A stretch of DNA of 64,000 nucleotides, from the NCBI GenBank assembly GCA_043755595.1, contig JAYUSQ010000275.1, positions 1 to 64,000 of the forward strand. Direction: 5' to 3'. Under the pieces are notes generated by a model, which saw only the letters and a list, made by a program, of their open reading frames with translations, had not been told where the DNA came from and searched no databases. The position numbers were made by a program, and so were the translations under genes. Numbering within the stretch: position 1 is the first letter of the stretch; every line of letters begins with the position of its first letter. Origin of the DNA: VFZP01 sp043755595. Its GTDB lineage: Bacteria > Acidobacteriota > Terriglobia > Bryobacterales > Bryobacteraceae. Below are positions 42,017-52,256 of the stretch, piece by piece.

Positions 42017-45000
42017 TTAGAAGTCCAACCGTAGACCCATCGTGATGAGGCGCGCTCCAACCTGCGGCCCGGTCGGGCGCCCAAAGTTGGCATTGCCAAC
42101 GACGTTGGTGATACCGCCAAATGCAGTGCGATTGAACAAATTGAAAGCGTCGACACGGTAGATCAAGTCGACCGATCGTTCTCCGCTAATCGGGAAGCGC
42201 ATGCGCTTCTGAATCGCTAAGCGTTCGTCGAGCGACGGCGGATTCCGCATCGCCCCAAGATACTGCGCGGCGTTGCCGAGCTCGTATTGACCGGGTGCGG
42301 CCAGCGAGCCGGGATTCAACCAGCGAGTGCTCGGGTTGTTCGGATCGAGCGTGCTGCGGTCAATACCCGTGCGGATCGGTCCGGTCCCGACGTTGGCTTT
42401 CTTGAAGAAGGTAAAGAGCACGCCGGTGCCAAGCGTATTGGCCGGGGCCTGCACTAACAGCAGCGGACCTGTCTGATAACGCCCGATACCGCTGATGTTC
42501 CATCCACCCAGGACAAAGTTACTCACGAAGTTACTTGAGTTCATGTACTTCTTGCCCTTGCCGAACGGCAGATCGTACGCAACCAACAGGTTGACCACGT
42601 GCGGGAGGTCAAACGGCTGGTAGGCCTTCATCTCGTTGTAATTGAAATTATCCTGCGCGGCGACGTTGAAGCCGGCCGTACCAAACGCCTGGTTGAAGAT
42701 CTGACGGAAGTGGCCGATGCCGAGCGTCTTGGAGAACGTGTACCCCGCCATCATCTGCATATCGCCGAAGCGCCGCTCGACCTTGGTCTGGAGCGAATCG
42801 TACCAGCTTCGGCCAACGCCTGCGTTGAGCTCGGTGACATCGAAGTATTGCGGAAAGGGCCGCAGAGATTGTGCGACCGTCTGGGTGTCCGGGAACGAGG
42901 CGAACGGCTTGCGGAAGCCGGCTGCCGCGGCGGCCGGGGAATCGATGCGGGCCTGGAGCAGGGAACCGAGCGCGAGCCGGCTGGTGGGAAGCTGGTTTGC
43001 CAGCAGCGTCGAATTCAGGCGGCGGCCGCGATTGCCCTGGTAGGAAACGTCGATCAGGTACTTGCCGATTTCCTGTTGGATGCTGGCGCTCCACGTATGG
43101 ATGCGCGGCGCAAAGCCGTAGTTGTCGGAGAAGACATCGACGGAGTTGAAGTTCCCGACCGCCGGATCGATCAACGGCGGAGGGCGGAACCCGGCGGGCG
43201 CTGCGATGCCAGTGTCCCAGTTGAGTGCGCCATTCACGCCGTCCGAAACGTTGGTAATCGGATTAGCGAAGCCAATGCGGCAACCACAGCCCGCGCCACC
43301 GAGCGTTTGATAGTACATTCCGTAGCCGCCCCGAAACACGGTCTTCCCCATTAAGCGATAAGCGAAACCCAACCGGGGACCGAATTCGGTGTAGTCCGTA
43401 CGATAGGGCCGCTTCTGGCCGGTGCGCCCTGTTCCGCGGCCGTAGAATTCAATGGCGCCCGGAAGCCCGCCGGCGGCGGTGTTAGCCAGCCGGGGATTCA
43501 TGGTCGCGAAGTTGCCGTCAAGGTCATGCCAGCCGATCGGGACCTCATAGCGCATGCCGAGGTTCACGGTCAGCCGCGTATTTACCTTCCAAGTGTCCTG
43601 GAAGTAGCCCGCCTGATATCCGTAACGGATATTGCCGACGATCACCGGAGTGGCTACGCGATCGGCTTGGTCTGGAAGACCAAGCAACATGCTGGCGAAG
43701 GCATGGCCCGTACCGCTGAGGTTGGTGGGCAGCGCGGTCTGTGCGCGGGCAAATTGATAGCGGCCGTTTGTGCCCGCGAGATCGAGCGGATTCGAGGTCG
43801 TATGGAGCCGTCTCATGTCGCCACCGATCTTGAATTCATGCCGTCCGCGATTGACGCTGATGGCGGAGTTGAGATGATACGTGATGTTGATCTGGCTGCC
43901 ATTGCCCACTTTGCCATCTTGAACACCCCAGGGCGATATTCCATCGGGACCATTAAAAATGATGCGCGGTAACGCGTCGGAATCGCCCGAGATGCCCGGG
44001 AAACCAAACTTCGAAGCTGCGCCTTTCTGATAGGGGTTATCCCAGAGCTGCCGGGTCCGCGAGTAGCCGAACGTCGTGTGCAATAACATCGTCGGCCGGA
44101 CGACATAGTCGTGATTCAGCCGCCAGTTGTCCGGTCGTTGGCTGGTCTTCAAGCCTTGGCTGATGGGACCGGGAAGGGCTTGCAGCACATCCGAGGGATT
44201 GTCCTCTTTCGTAACGGTGAAGGCAACCCGGTTGGTCGACGTGATGGCGTGATCGAACTTAAAGTTGTAGATCTCACGGTTGAAGATCGTCGTGTTGATG
44301 AAGTCGAAATTGCTGATGATCGATGCGCGGGTCGGATCGGGGATCACGGCGGCGAGGTTGGTGGCGATTTTCGAGAACCGGCTGGTGGGAATCAGGTTCC
44401 CCGCAAAAGGCGTCCGAACGCTGCCTGAGGTAGTGGCCGGGTCGTAAATAATCTGGCTGGACTGCGAGAAGTTCCCCTGCCGCATCAGCGCCGACGGAAC
44501 GGTATTCAGAACCGCGCCCGTGCTGATGGGCCGCTTGTCGCGCGAGTACGTGAAAAAGAAAAAGGATTTATTGCGGCCGTTGTAGAGCTTAGGGATCCAG
44601 ATCGGCCCGCCGACTCCCGTGCCGTACTCGTTGAAGCGATCCTTGGGCCGGATAGCGCCACGGGCGTTATTGGCCCAGGCATTGGCATTCCAGATGTCGC
44701 GCCGCATATTGTGAAAAAACGTGCCATGCAGGTCGTTGGTGCCGGACTTGGTGACGTAGATTTCAACGCCTCCGCCGAAGCGGCCGTATTCGGCGTCGAA
44801 GGTACCGGTCAAGAGCTTGAACTCACCGAACATTTCCGCGGCCGGGAAATTGAAGGACGTACCGCCAGATTCGGGAATGGTGGCTGAGGCGCCGTCGATC
44901 AGGATCTCCTGGCCGCGCGCACCCGCGCCGGCAATCGTGATTTCGCCGGCGACGTTATTGACGCCGGGCATGTAGACGACGAAGCTGCGAGGGTTGCGAA

Positions 45001-45460
45001 TGCCGCCGGAAAAGAACGGCAGGTTGTTGTACATTTTGGCGGAGAGATTCTGGCCTCGCATGGCGCTGGAGGTTTCCAACAGCGGCGCTTCTGAGGTGAC
45101 TTCGACACTTTGTTGGACGTCGCCAACTTCTAAGCTCAAAGCCAAATCCTGTCTTTGTGCGATGCGGATTTCAATGCCCGAGCGGGTAAGTTTTTTGAAA
45201 CCGGTCTTTTCCACCGACACCGAGTAAGCGCCGACGGGCAAACTGCCAAACAGGTAGAGCCCGGCATCGCCGGTGGTGCTGGTGAAATCCTGTCCGGTGG
45301 CGAGGTGCCTGGCAACCACCTTGGCGCCGGGAATCATCGCCCCGTTCGGGTCGGTAACGACGCCATTCATCGAGCCGGTGCTCTGTTGAGCGATGAGAAC
45401 GGCGGCGGCGAACAGCACGGACGCCAAGCAGCTAAAGAACTTCGTGGTTGTAGTCTTCAT
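42017..45460 (-). CDS. Oar-like TonB-dependent receptor with carboxypeptidase-regulatory domain
   Basis: At 1,147 residues this is an intact acidobacterial Oar-type receptor. It has the signal MKTTTTKFFSCLASVLFAAA, a carboxypeptidase-regulatory domain (about 28-110: GSMNGVVTDPNGAMIPGAKV, GLYLFGSLPVGAYSVSVEK), a plug (about 115-240) and an outer-membrane barrel ending in LITMGLRLDF. Such proteins import or sense large substrates such as oligosaccharides or peptides. AGGAA precedes the ATG by 8 nt. Within the 45461-45638 gap there is a small hairpin ACCCGC-TT-GCGGGT at 45574-45587. Confidence 0.93.
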   Translation of the reverse strand: MKTTTTKFFSCLASVLFAAAVLIAQQSTGSMNGVVTDPNGAMIPGAKVVARHLATGQDFTSTTGDAGLYLFGSLPVGAYSVSVEKTGFKKLTRSGIEIRIAQRQDLALSLEVGDVQQSVEVTSEAPLLETSSAMRGQNLSAKMYNNLPFFSGGIRNPRSFVVYMPGVNNVAGEITIAGAGARGQEILIDGASATIPESGGTSFNFPAAEMFGEFKLLTGTFDAEYGRFGGGVEIYVTKSGTNDLHGTFFHNMRRDIWNANAWANNARGAIRPKDRFNEYGTGVGGPIWIPKLYNGRNKSFFFFTYSRDKRPISTGAVLNTVPSALMRQGNFSQSSQIIYDPATTSGSVRTPFAGNLIPTSRFSKIATNLAAVIPDPTRASIISNFDFINTTIFNREIYNFKFDHAITSTNRVAFTVTKEDNPSDVLQALPGPISQGLKTSQRPDNWRLNHDYVVRPTMLLHTTFGYSRTRQLWDNPYQKGAASKFGFPGISGDSDALPRIIFNGPDGISPWGVQDGKVGNGSQINITYHLNSAISVNRGRHEFKIGGDMRRLHTTSNPLDLAGTNGRYQFARAQTALPTNLSGTGHAFASMLLGLPDQADRVATPVIVGNIRYGYQAGYFQDTWKVNTRLTVNLGMRYEVPIGWHDLDGNFATMNPRLANTAAGGLPGAIEFYGRGTGRTGQKRPYRTDYTEFGPRLGFAYRLMGKTVFRGGYGMYYQTLGGAGCGCRIGFANPITNVSDGVNGALNWDTGIAAPAGFRPPPLIDPAVGNFNSVDVFSDNYGFAPRIHTWSASIQQEIGKYLIDVSYQGNRGRRLNSTLLANQLPTSRLALGSLLQARIDSPAAAAAGFRKPFASFPDTQTVAQSLRPFPQYFDVTELNAGVGRSWYDSLQTKVERRFGDMQMMAGYTFSKTLGIGHFRQIFNQAFGTAGFNVAAQDNFNYNEMKAYQPFDLPHVVNLLVAYDLPFGKGKKYMNSSNFVSNFVLGGWNISGIGRYQTGPLLLVQAPANTLGTGVLFTFFKKANVGTGPIRTGIDRSTLDPNNPSTRWLNPGSLAAPGQYELGNAAQYLGAMRNPPSLDERLAIQKRMRFPISGERSVDLIYRVDAFNLFNRTAFGGITNVVGNANFGRPTGPQVGARLITMGLRLDF

Positions 45461-45638
45461 AGATAAATTCCTGTCCGGAATTGAAACCCCTTATAAGCAT
45501 TGGGCAACCCTGGAGCGCATTGCCGACTTGAGTTATCGTACAGAAGTTTCGGTTGGATCACAAGCAGTTGACAACCCGCTTGCGGGTAAAGGTTTAACGG
45601 ATTGGATTGACTTCGGAAGGGCCAGGGCTCCCATTTAC

Positions 45639-46448
45639 CTAGCGTTTTTCGCCCCACATCACTATGTTCCAGGCCAGCCTGCGCACCAAAGGGATCCGCG
45701 TAAGTACGCGGTCAATCCGTTCCAGTGGCAGCCACCAGCCCAGCGTGGCGGACGTTTCGCGGAAGATTCTCTTCCAGTAGCGATCGGCGTTGGGGTGAAC
45801 GCGATCGAGGAGAAAGTACTTCAGGAACAGCGTCAACGTGAGGATCCAGAATTCCCGATGTTGTACGTTGGAGAAATACTTGCCCGCCCGCTCGACATCG
45901 GCGAACGTCAGGGGCGCTTCGTCTTCGGTGCGGACTTCGGTCGCCATGCGGCGGTAGATCTCGATCACCGGATTGTAGGCGAGTGGGTCGAACGAAAAGA
46001 AGCGGCCGCCCGGTTTGAGCGCAGTCTGAATCTGCTGGAAGAGCCTGTCCTTGTCCGTAACGTGATGAATCGTATTGGCGATATAGACGATATCGAAATG
46101 GTTGGCCGGCACGTTCAGGTCTTCGCCCGACTGCGCTACGCCCGTGATTGCAACGCCATGTAGTTTGCCCAATTCGACTGCGCATTTGACCATCCCTGGC
46201 GAAATATCGATGGCCGTCACTTCGGCGCCGAGCATGGCGAAATAGACGGAGGACTCGCCCAGGCCTGCGCCCACGTCGAGCAGCCGCTTGCCTCGCAAGT
46301 CTCCCATCAACCCGAGGATCGCCTTGTTCTCAACCGCTGTCGGCGCCTCAAACGCTTCGCGCACTTTGATCTGGTCAAGCGGCGTCGATAACGCCCACAG
46401 GTCGTGGAACTCGGTTTCGCGCCCGTGGACGATTGCTTTATCGGTCAT
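45639..46448 (-). CDS. class I SAM-dependent methyltransferase
   Basis: The 269-residue protein has the SAM-binding motif LLDVGAGLGESSVYFAMLGA (motif I), VTAIDISPGMV and FDIVYIANTIHHV. The C-terminal third is hydrophobic/basic (ILTLTLFLKYFLL), hinting at membrane contact. It overlaps the glycosyltransferase upstream by 11 nt and ends the three-gene operon. A target such as a lipid-linked sugar is plausible but unproven. Confidence 0.85.
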   Translation of the reverse strand: MTDKAIVHGRETEFHDLWALSTPLDQIKVREAFEAPTAVENKAILGLMGDLRGKRLLDVGAGLGESSVYFAMLGAEVTAIDISPGMVKCAVELGKLHGVAITGVAQSGEDLNVPANHFDIVYIANTIHHVTDKDRLFQQIQTALKPGGRFFSFDPLAYNPVIEIYRRMATEVRTEDEAPLTFADVERAGKYFSNVQHREFWILTLTLFLKYFLLDRVHPNADRYWKRIFRETSATLGWWLPLERIDRVLTRIPLVRRLAWNIVMWGEKR

Positions 46449-47487
46449 GTTCGGCTCCCATGCGGGCGAGAGTAGCTAGCTGTACTGGCACTGAATCGTG
46501 GACAACGGCTGCGGCGGAGATTGGATGCTCGATCCGCGTCGCGATCAAATACAGCGGGCGCTCTTTCGATGCTTCGAAAATCCGGCCCACGTACTCACCC
46601 AGCACGCCGATGCTGATTAGAATCGCACCGCCCACCAGGCAGTTCACGACAATCAACGAGGTCCAACCCGGGACGACATACAGGCCCAACATGCTCCGGA
46701 TCACGGCGTTGGCCGCCTGCAGCATCCCAATCGCCGCTACGATCAAACCCAACAGAAAGCTGACGCGCAAGGGCTTGGGCGAGAATGAAACCGCGGCGGT
46801 CCAGGCCAGGCGCATCATCTTGCTCAATGGATACTTTGTTTCGCCTGCCACGCGGGCGCTGCGCGCATAGGTGACGGCGGTTTGCGGAAAACCCACCCAG
46901 GAGATCATCCCGCGCAGGAACCGGTGCGTCTCGCGCATCGATTTCACCGCGTCCAGGCAAGACCGCGAGATCAGGCGGAAATCGCCGGCGTCCGCGGGCA
47001 GATCGGGATGGATCAAGCGCCGCATCGTGCGGTAGAACGCCCAAGCGGTGAATCGTTTGAAGGCAGTCTCGCCGGCCCGGGAAGCACGCTTGCCGTACAC
47101 CACGTCGTAGCCGCGCCGATACTCGGCGATCATGTCGGCGATCACTTCAGGCGGGTCCTGGAGGTCCGCGTCGATGATCACGACGGCATCGCCCCGAGCC
47201 TCATCCATACCAGCCGTGCAAGCCGCCTGATGGCCGAAATTGCGCGCAAAGTTCAAGACTCGGATGCGGCGGTCTGCCTGAGCCCAATTCACCAGGACGT
47301 CGAGCGAGCCATCCTGGCTGCCGTCGTTCACCAGCAGGACTTCGCAGCCGCACCCAAAAGCCGCCATGCATGCCGTCAGCCGTTCGCGTAAATGCGGCAA
47401 CGCTTCCTGTTCGTTATAGATCGGGATGACAATCGACAACAGCGCCGGGTGGGCTCGCGCAACCAGCAGGTGTCGTGTCCCGTTCAC
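46438..47487 (-). CDS. family 2 glycosyltransferase, polyprenyl-phosphate type (GtrB/DPM1-like)
   Basis: A GTG at 47487 overlaps the previous gene's stop (GTGA). The 349-residue protein has LSIVIPIYNEQEALPHLRERL, VLLVNDGSQDGSLDVL (nucleotide site), VVIIDADLQDPPEVI (DxD metal motif), and two C-terminal membrane helices (VSFLLGLIVAAIGMLQ, LIVVNCLVGGAILISIG). Relatives make polyprenyl-phosphate glucose or arabinose derivatives. It sits between a polytopic membrane protein and a methyltransferase, fitting cell-surface glycan synthesis. Confidence 0.93.
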   Translation of the reverse strand: MNGTRHLLVARAHPALLSIVIPIYNEQEALPHLRERLTACMAAFGCGCEVLLVNDGSQDGSLDVLVNWAQADRRIRVLNFARNFGHQAACTAGMDEARGDAVVIIDADLQDPPEVIADMIAEYRRGYDVVYGKRASRAGETAFKRFTAWAFYRTMRRLIHPDLPADAGDFRLISRSCLDAVKSMRETHRFLRGMISWVGFPQTAVTYARSARVAGETKYPLSKMMRLAWTAAVSFSPKPLRVSFLLGLIVAAIGMLQAANAVIRSMLGLYVVPGWTSLIVVNCLVGGAILISIGVLGEYVGRIFEASKERPLYLIATRIEHPISAAAVVHDSVPVQLATLARMGAEHDR

Positions 47488-48998
47488 TGCTTGGCCCTCG
47501 CCAACAGTTCGTATTTCTTGTCCGACCCGACCGCCCGCCACTCGCCGCTTTCTCGCGCTAATGATGCCAAGGGACCGCCGGAGCGGATCAGCAGCACGTC
47601 CACTTTGTACTTATTGAGAAGCTTGCGCCAGTCCGCCTTGCCGCCGATCACGGCCAGATACTCGTCTCCGATTTCCGGGCCATAGTAGTTGTGACGGCTA
47701 TCCATGAAGACGCGCTGCTCGGGATAGTTCCGGAAAATAAGATAGTCGCTCACCTGATCCGGCGTGAAGACGCGCGAATTCGCGATCAGCTCATGATGCT
47801 TCTCGATCATGTTCACGGGCACTTCGCCGTCGGGAAACTGGGTCGGCCAATTAACGCCTGGCAGAAACGGCAGCACGGCGATCACGACGGGGATGAAGGC
47901 GCCGGTTCCGGGCAGTTTCACCGTCAACGTTTCACCGATATCGCCGACAATGCCTAGAATCGACGCTTTAGTTTGTCCGGCCATCAAGCTCCGCCAAAGG
48001 CCGGTCAACTGACAGGCGATGATCGGAGCTGCGACCAGGGCGTAGATCGTAAGATGCCGCACCGAGATCAGCGAGATATAAGCCAGGAAGAGGATCGACA
48101 AAGCCTCGCCAATCTTACGCTCCCGCACGAGCGGAACCAGACAGATCAACCCGGCGAACAACAGGATCATGAAGTGCATGAGCTCTTCGCCCCGGAAGTC
48201 CGGCGAGAGGAACTCGCTCACGTTCGCCTGGATCCAAGGGTTCCGCAGCGTCTCAAGGATATGTAGGTGGAGCGCGATTCCATACGGATTGACGAGCGAC
48301 GCCAGCGAACAGGCAACGCCCAATTTCGTCAACCGGATCGCCTCCTGGCTGCGCTCGGCGCGGTGTTCTTCCCAGAAATACGCCTCGGCTGCACAACCGA
48401 GAACCCGAATCCCCAGCAGCGCGAAGAATACGGCAAACCCGCCATGCAGATTGACCCACAAGGCGGTGATCGGGACCAGCAGCCAGATGAACCGGCCTCC
48501 CGGCGTCCGGCGATTATGTTCCAGTATCGCCAGGGAAATCGCCAGCAGAAGCAGCGTGAAAAGATGCGGGCGCACGAAGAAATGGAGCGAAGTGGCGGTC
48601 GCGGTCACCAATACGACTAATAGAGCGATAAACCCGTTGGAGCCACGCCAGACCATGTATTTCAAGAGGAACGTCACATATAAGGTGATGAGCGTCCCCG
48701 CCATGAAGGTAAGGCCTTTGTAGGAGGAATAGTTGTACACTGCCCCGAAAATGGCCTCAGACAGCCATTCGAAGGCGTACCATTCCTGGCCCGGCTTGGA
48801 AAACGCAAATAGATCGTGATGCGGGATCGAACCAGTCGCAAGAATATGCTGCCCGATCCGCGTGTGGAGCGTTGAATCGGCGTCCAGCAACAGCCTCTCC
48901 CACCCTACTGGACTCGTCAGGAACATCCAGACGGTGAAGAAGAGGTAAAAGAAGTCCGACAGCGACGGCTTGGCCAAGCGGCTCAGCGTTGACACCAC
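47484..48998 (-). CDS. polytopic membrane protein, GT-C-like, 504 aa
   Basis: It begins at a GTG (48998) and has about 10-11 hydrophobic helices. The N-terminal block LLDADSTLHTRIGQHILATG, followed by HHDLFAFSKPGQEWYAFEWL, is a well-conserved signature of acidobacterial GT-C-like membrane proteins: an early acidic residue in a periplasmic loop. The C-terminal about 100 residues form a soluble part (RVFMDSRHNYYGPEIGDEY). It probably uses the lipid-linked sugar made by the following GT2. It diverges from the DUF3142 gene with 82 bp between starts. Confidence 0.75.
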   Translation of the reverse strand: MVSTLSRLAKPSLSDFFYLFFTVWMFLTSPVGWERLLLDADSTLHTRIGQHILATGSIPHHDLFAFSKPGQEWYAFEWLSEAIFGAVYNYSSYKGLTFMAGTLITLYVTFLLKYMVWRGSNGFIALLVVLVTATATSLHFFVRPHLFTLLLLAISLAILEHNRRTPGGRFIWLLVPITALWVNLHGGFAVFFALLGIRVLGCAAEAYFWEEHRAERSQEAIRLTKLGVACSLASLVNPYGIALHLHILETLRNPWIQANVSEFLSPDFRGEELMHFMILLFAGLICLVPLVRERKIGEALSILFLAYISLISVRHLTIYALVAAPIIACQLTGLWRSLMAGQTKASILGIVGDIGETLTVKLPGTGAFIPVVIAVLPFLPGVNWPTQFPDGEVPVNMIEKHHELIANSRVFTPDQVSDYLIFRNYPEQRVFMDSRHNYYGPEIGDEYLAVIGGKADWRKLLNKYKVDVLLIRSGGPLASLARESGEWRAVGSDKKYELLARAKQ

Positions 48999-49080
48999 AA
49001 ACTGAGAGATCGGACGTTTCGCCGTCCGCCTTTAACAATGCCGCGCCTCGGATTGGCGCCCGACCTGCATATCCCCGGCC

Positions 49081-50457
49081 ATGCCTGGCGTCCGGATGGT
49101 TTGGCGCATCGCGATTGCCGCGATAATTTGCGGTGGTGGTTGCGGCCGGTTTGAAACGGGTCCCAGGCCCACGGGTTGGACTACAGGGTTCTGGTTCTGG
49201 CAAGGAAGTCATGGCTCGGGCGGCACCGGCATCAACAATCCGGTAGACGTCCTGTACTGCCAGACTGGGACTATTGGCGCTCGCCTTGGGCCGTCTGTGA
49301 GGGAAGCTTGGCCAGGATGGAAAGAGCCTTGGCCGGTTCATGAGAATCTGTTGCCGGAAAACCTGCCGTCGGCCAGGGAGTATTGGCTGGTCTTTCGCGC
49401 AGAGGGACCTGGCATTCCTCCAGTGCGAGTAGCGGCTGAGCTTGCGCGCAAAGTGGCGATCGTTCAGGCTGACGCCCGCCGCCGCGGACTCACCGTCGCC
49501 GGAATCCAACTGGACGTCGACAGCCCAACCCGCGCACTTTCGGACTACGCCGCGTTCTTGCGCGAGTTGAGGAAGCACCTGGCGCCGGGAGTTCAGATTT
49601 CCATGACCGCGCTCCTGGACTGGTTTCGACGAGGTACATCGATTGCTGAGGTCGTTGGGGCCGTGGATGAATTTGTCCCGCAGTTCTACGACGTCCAGGA
49701 GTGGAACCCTTACAGCGGCGGCTATGCCATCGCCGCCCGTTTCGACGCAAGTCAATGGGGTCCGATATTCGATCGCTACCAAAAGCGATATCGCATTGGC
49801 ATCTCCACCTTTGGTCGCGCGAGGCTCCTGGCACACCTCGAGACGCGCATGATTCAAGATATAGAGCCCCTCGACTTCGCGGTGAACCCGGTTTTCAAGC
49901 TGGAAACGTTGCGGACTGAGGCGAGGGAGTTGCGGTTGCGATATCGAGCTACTGCCGACGCCTGGGTGGGCTACCACCGATTCGGAGCTGGCGATTTAGT
50001 CGAGTTCACCCTGCCTGCCCTCGAAGCGATTGGCGCCGCCGTTTCGCAGGCGCGAGCGATGGGGAACTACTGCGCGGGCGTCGTGTTCTTCCGCTGGCCG
50101 GCCTTCAACGAAGTGTTAACGCTACCGCCCGCCGACGTGCTGGCGGCTGCCGGGGCGGCCCCGTCCGTCAAGCGCTTGGCGGAGTTACGAGTGGTAGAGG
50201 GCGATTGCGCCGCAGTCCATTGTGTCGACATCTTCCTGGTGAACCCGCACCCTTTGGCCGCCAAACCAATCAGCATCGTCATCGCGAGTTCAAGCGAACT
50301 GGAATACTTCCTGCCTCGAGACAGGATGCCGGTTCGTATGTCCGGGCCAACCCGGCTTCAGGTGTCTGTGCCTGCCTATGGCGGGCGAACGTTGATGCAA
50401 CTGGGACGGGCGGTCTCTTTGGGGCGAGCGGAATTCAGAATCGAGGAAGAACGATGA
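49081..50457 (+). CDS. DUF3142-family secreted protein
   Basis: After an N-terminal anchor (VWRIAIAAIICGGGC) the protein reads TGFWFWQGSHGSGGTG, VAGIQLDVDSPTRALSDYAAFLREL in pieces, ISMTALLDWF and DEFVPQFYDVQEW. These are the DUF3142 blocks, thought to be a TIM-barrel glycoside-hydrolase-like fold; the two Asp residues in QLDVDSP are candidate catalytic or ligand residues. The function is unknown. Its stop overlaps the start of the next gene (ATGA), so they form a pair. Confidence 0.8.
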   Translation: MPGVRMVWRIAIAAIICGGGCGRFETGPRPTGWTTGFWFWQGSHGSGGTGINNPVDVLYCQTGTIGARLGPSVREAWPGWKEPWPVHENLLPENLPSAREYWLVFRAEGPGIPPVRVAAELARKVAIVQADARRRGLTVAGIQLDVDSPTRALSDYAAFLRELRKHLAPGVQISMTALLDWFRRGTSIAEVVGAVDEFVPQFYDVQEWNPYSGGYAIAARFDASQWGPIFDRYQKRYRIGISTFGRARLLAHLETRMIQDIEPLDFAVNPVFKLETLRTEARELRLRYRATADAWVGYHRFGAGDLVEFTLPALEAIGAAVSQARAMGNYCAGVVFFRWPAFNEVLTLPPADVLAAAGAAPSVKRLAELRVVEGDCAAVHCVDIFLVNPHPLAAKPISIVIASSSELEYFLPRDRMPVRMSGPTRLQVSVPAYGGRTLMQLGRAVSLGRAEFRIEEER

Positions 50458-52256
50458 AGCGTTTGTTGAGTTGGCCGTGTGGGTTGTTACTTGGCCTTGG
50501 CTTGGCGGGCGCCTGTGGATTCGATGCCACACTGCGTGAATATCTAAACACACATTTCTGGTTGCCCTTTCGTAAAGGAGGCAGTCAATTCGCCAATCGG
50601 GCCGAACTGCCGTCCGCCGGGCCCTATGCCGGAATGGGGCGCGCGGACGGGGAAACACCATTGGCGAAGCTGCGGCTCGCCTATCAGCATGGCGCCGAGT
50701 GTGCCGGCGCGACCAAGATTGTTGAGGCGGCCCGCGCCATGCCCGGACTTACACCCGTCGACCGTGAAGAAGTGGATCTGATCGACGCGAAGATCGACAT
50801 GCGTTGCGGGTCGATCGAGCATCCTGAATCGCTCCGGCGCGCCAAAGATAAACTGACCGCCTTTCTCAAGAAGGCTCGGAGCGCCGCCTTGCGGAGCGAA
50901 GCGCGAGGTTGGATCGCTTACATCCACTATTCGCTGGGCGATCAAACTGCGGCGGGTAAGATCTATCTCGACGAGTTGAATCGCAAGGACACCATCCTTA
51001 GCCGTGAGACCTTGACTAACTCACTGCGGATGACTTACAGATCCGATGGTGGGCCGAAACTGCGTGAACACTTGGCTGAATACTTTGACACGGCCGAACA
51101 TGCGGCGTTTGCGATTCAACTAGTCACCAATCCTCATTCGGGGCGAATCTACTATGAAGACATAACCCATCCGGTGAGTAAGGACGCGCCTCCCTATGAC
51201 CGAATCAAGACACTGCTTCAGCGGAACGGCAAGTTATTTCAGACAGAACAAGGCGCCCAGACCCTGGCGACTCTCGGCATTCGTACCGCCTTGCGCGCGG
51301 GCGATCCCGCCGCAGCGCTTACTATCGCCGCGAACGTCCCGGTGCAAGCAGCCGTTCAGCGCGATTTGGATTTCCTTTGGATGACCGCTTCGGCCAACTT
51401 TCTTTCGAAGAACTACTCAGCCGCTGAGCCAATTTTGCTCCGGTTATTTCGATCCTCGCCCCGGGGCGCGCCGTCAAAATGGTCTGCCGCGCATGCACTA
51501 TGCGGGGTCTATCAAAAGACCGGAAACGCCGTTGAGCAGATTCGCTACGCACTTTGGCTGGGAACGGGCGGCAATGAGGCGGTTGGCGAACAGTCTGTCA
51601 ACTGGGTATTCTCCGGTTTCGATCTTGCGTTGTTGCTCGACACGCAGGCTTCCATTCAGGCTCTACGCGATTTCCTGGCGAAGTATCCATCGGTTCCAGG
51701 CGTCGATCTTGTGAAGTATGGCCTCGCCGTGCGCTTGGCCCGCGAAAACCAGTACGACGAAGCCACGCAACTATACCAATCGGTCGGGGCCCCGCAGCGC
51801 TCGGCCAGAATGAAGCGCCTCGCCGATCTATATCGGGAGTCAACGCGTGAGGACCTTTCCCAACCTCAGTTGCTCGCGGCAAAGTACACCTTCGCCGCCT
51901 ACCTGGAGGCCAACGCCGACCGCACGTATTTCAACAACCGGCTTTGGTCGGGCTTCCAGCGAGGGGCGCTCCAAGCCAATACCGATTCCCGGCTCACCAA
52001 GGCCGAGCGTGAAAAATTGTCGGCGGGCGAGCGCAAACTGAAAGACGATCAGGAAGAACTCTGGCGCGCTCATCTCATCCTGCGCGAAATTGTCCGCGAG
52101 GCCGGTCCAAGCGAAATCGGCCGCCGGGCCGCGCGCCTGGCCATACGCTGCGTGCGCCGAATCAACACAGATCGATTTGGGCGCGAAGAAGAGATCAGGC
52201 AAGCCGACATTCAACTGACGGTCTGGCTGGCGCCTTCCTACGGAGCGAAACGATAG
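50454..52256 (+). CDS. secreted helical-repeat protein, partner of the DUF3142 protein
   Basis: The ATG at 50454 is coupled to the DUF3142 stop. The signal is MKRLLSWPCGLLLGLGLAGAC. The 600-residue body is mostly alpha-helical with TPR-like periodicity (AARGWIAYIHYSLGDQTAAGK-type blocks, LRAGDPAAALTIAANVPVQA, NYSAAEPILLRLFRSSPRGA), but no motif is exact enough to name a family. It is expected to act outside the cytoplasm together with the DUF3142 protein. Its 3' end overlaps the convergent response regulator by 19 nt. Confidence 0.7.
   Translation: MKRLLSWPCGLLLGLGLAGACGFDATLREYLNTHFWLPFRKGGSQFANRAELPSAGPYAGMGRADGETPLAKLRLAYQHGAECAGATKIVEAARAMPGLTPVDREEVDLIDAKIDMRCGSIEHPESLRRAKDKLTAFLKKARSAALRSEARGWIAYIHYSLGDQTAAGKIYLDELNRKDTILSRETLTNSLRMTYRSDGGPKLREHLAEYFDTAEHAAFAIQLVTNPHSGRIYYEDITHPVSKDAPPYDRIKTLLQRNGKLFQTEQGAQTLATLGIRTALRAGDPAAALTIAANVPVQAAVQRDLDFLWMTASANFLSKNYSAAEPILLRLFRSSPRGAPSKWSAAHALCGVYQKTGNAVEQIRYALWLGTGGNEAVGEQSVNWVFSGFDLALLLDTQASIQALRDFLAKYPSVPGVDLVKYGLAVRLARENQYDEATQLYQSVGAPQRSARMKRLADLYRESTREDLSQPQLLAAKYTFAAYLEANADRTYFNNRLWSGFQRGALQANTDSRLTKAEREKLSAGERKLKDDQEELWRAHLILREIVREAGPSEIGRRAARLAIRCVRRINTDRFGREEEIRQADIQLTVWLAPSYGAKR

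Noticed and set aside
45574..45587. ACCCGC-TT-GCGGGT hairpin as a terminator for the methyltransferase operon
   Set aside because: The loop is too short and no U-run follows on the minus strand; only noted under the receptor gene.
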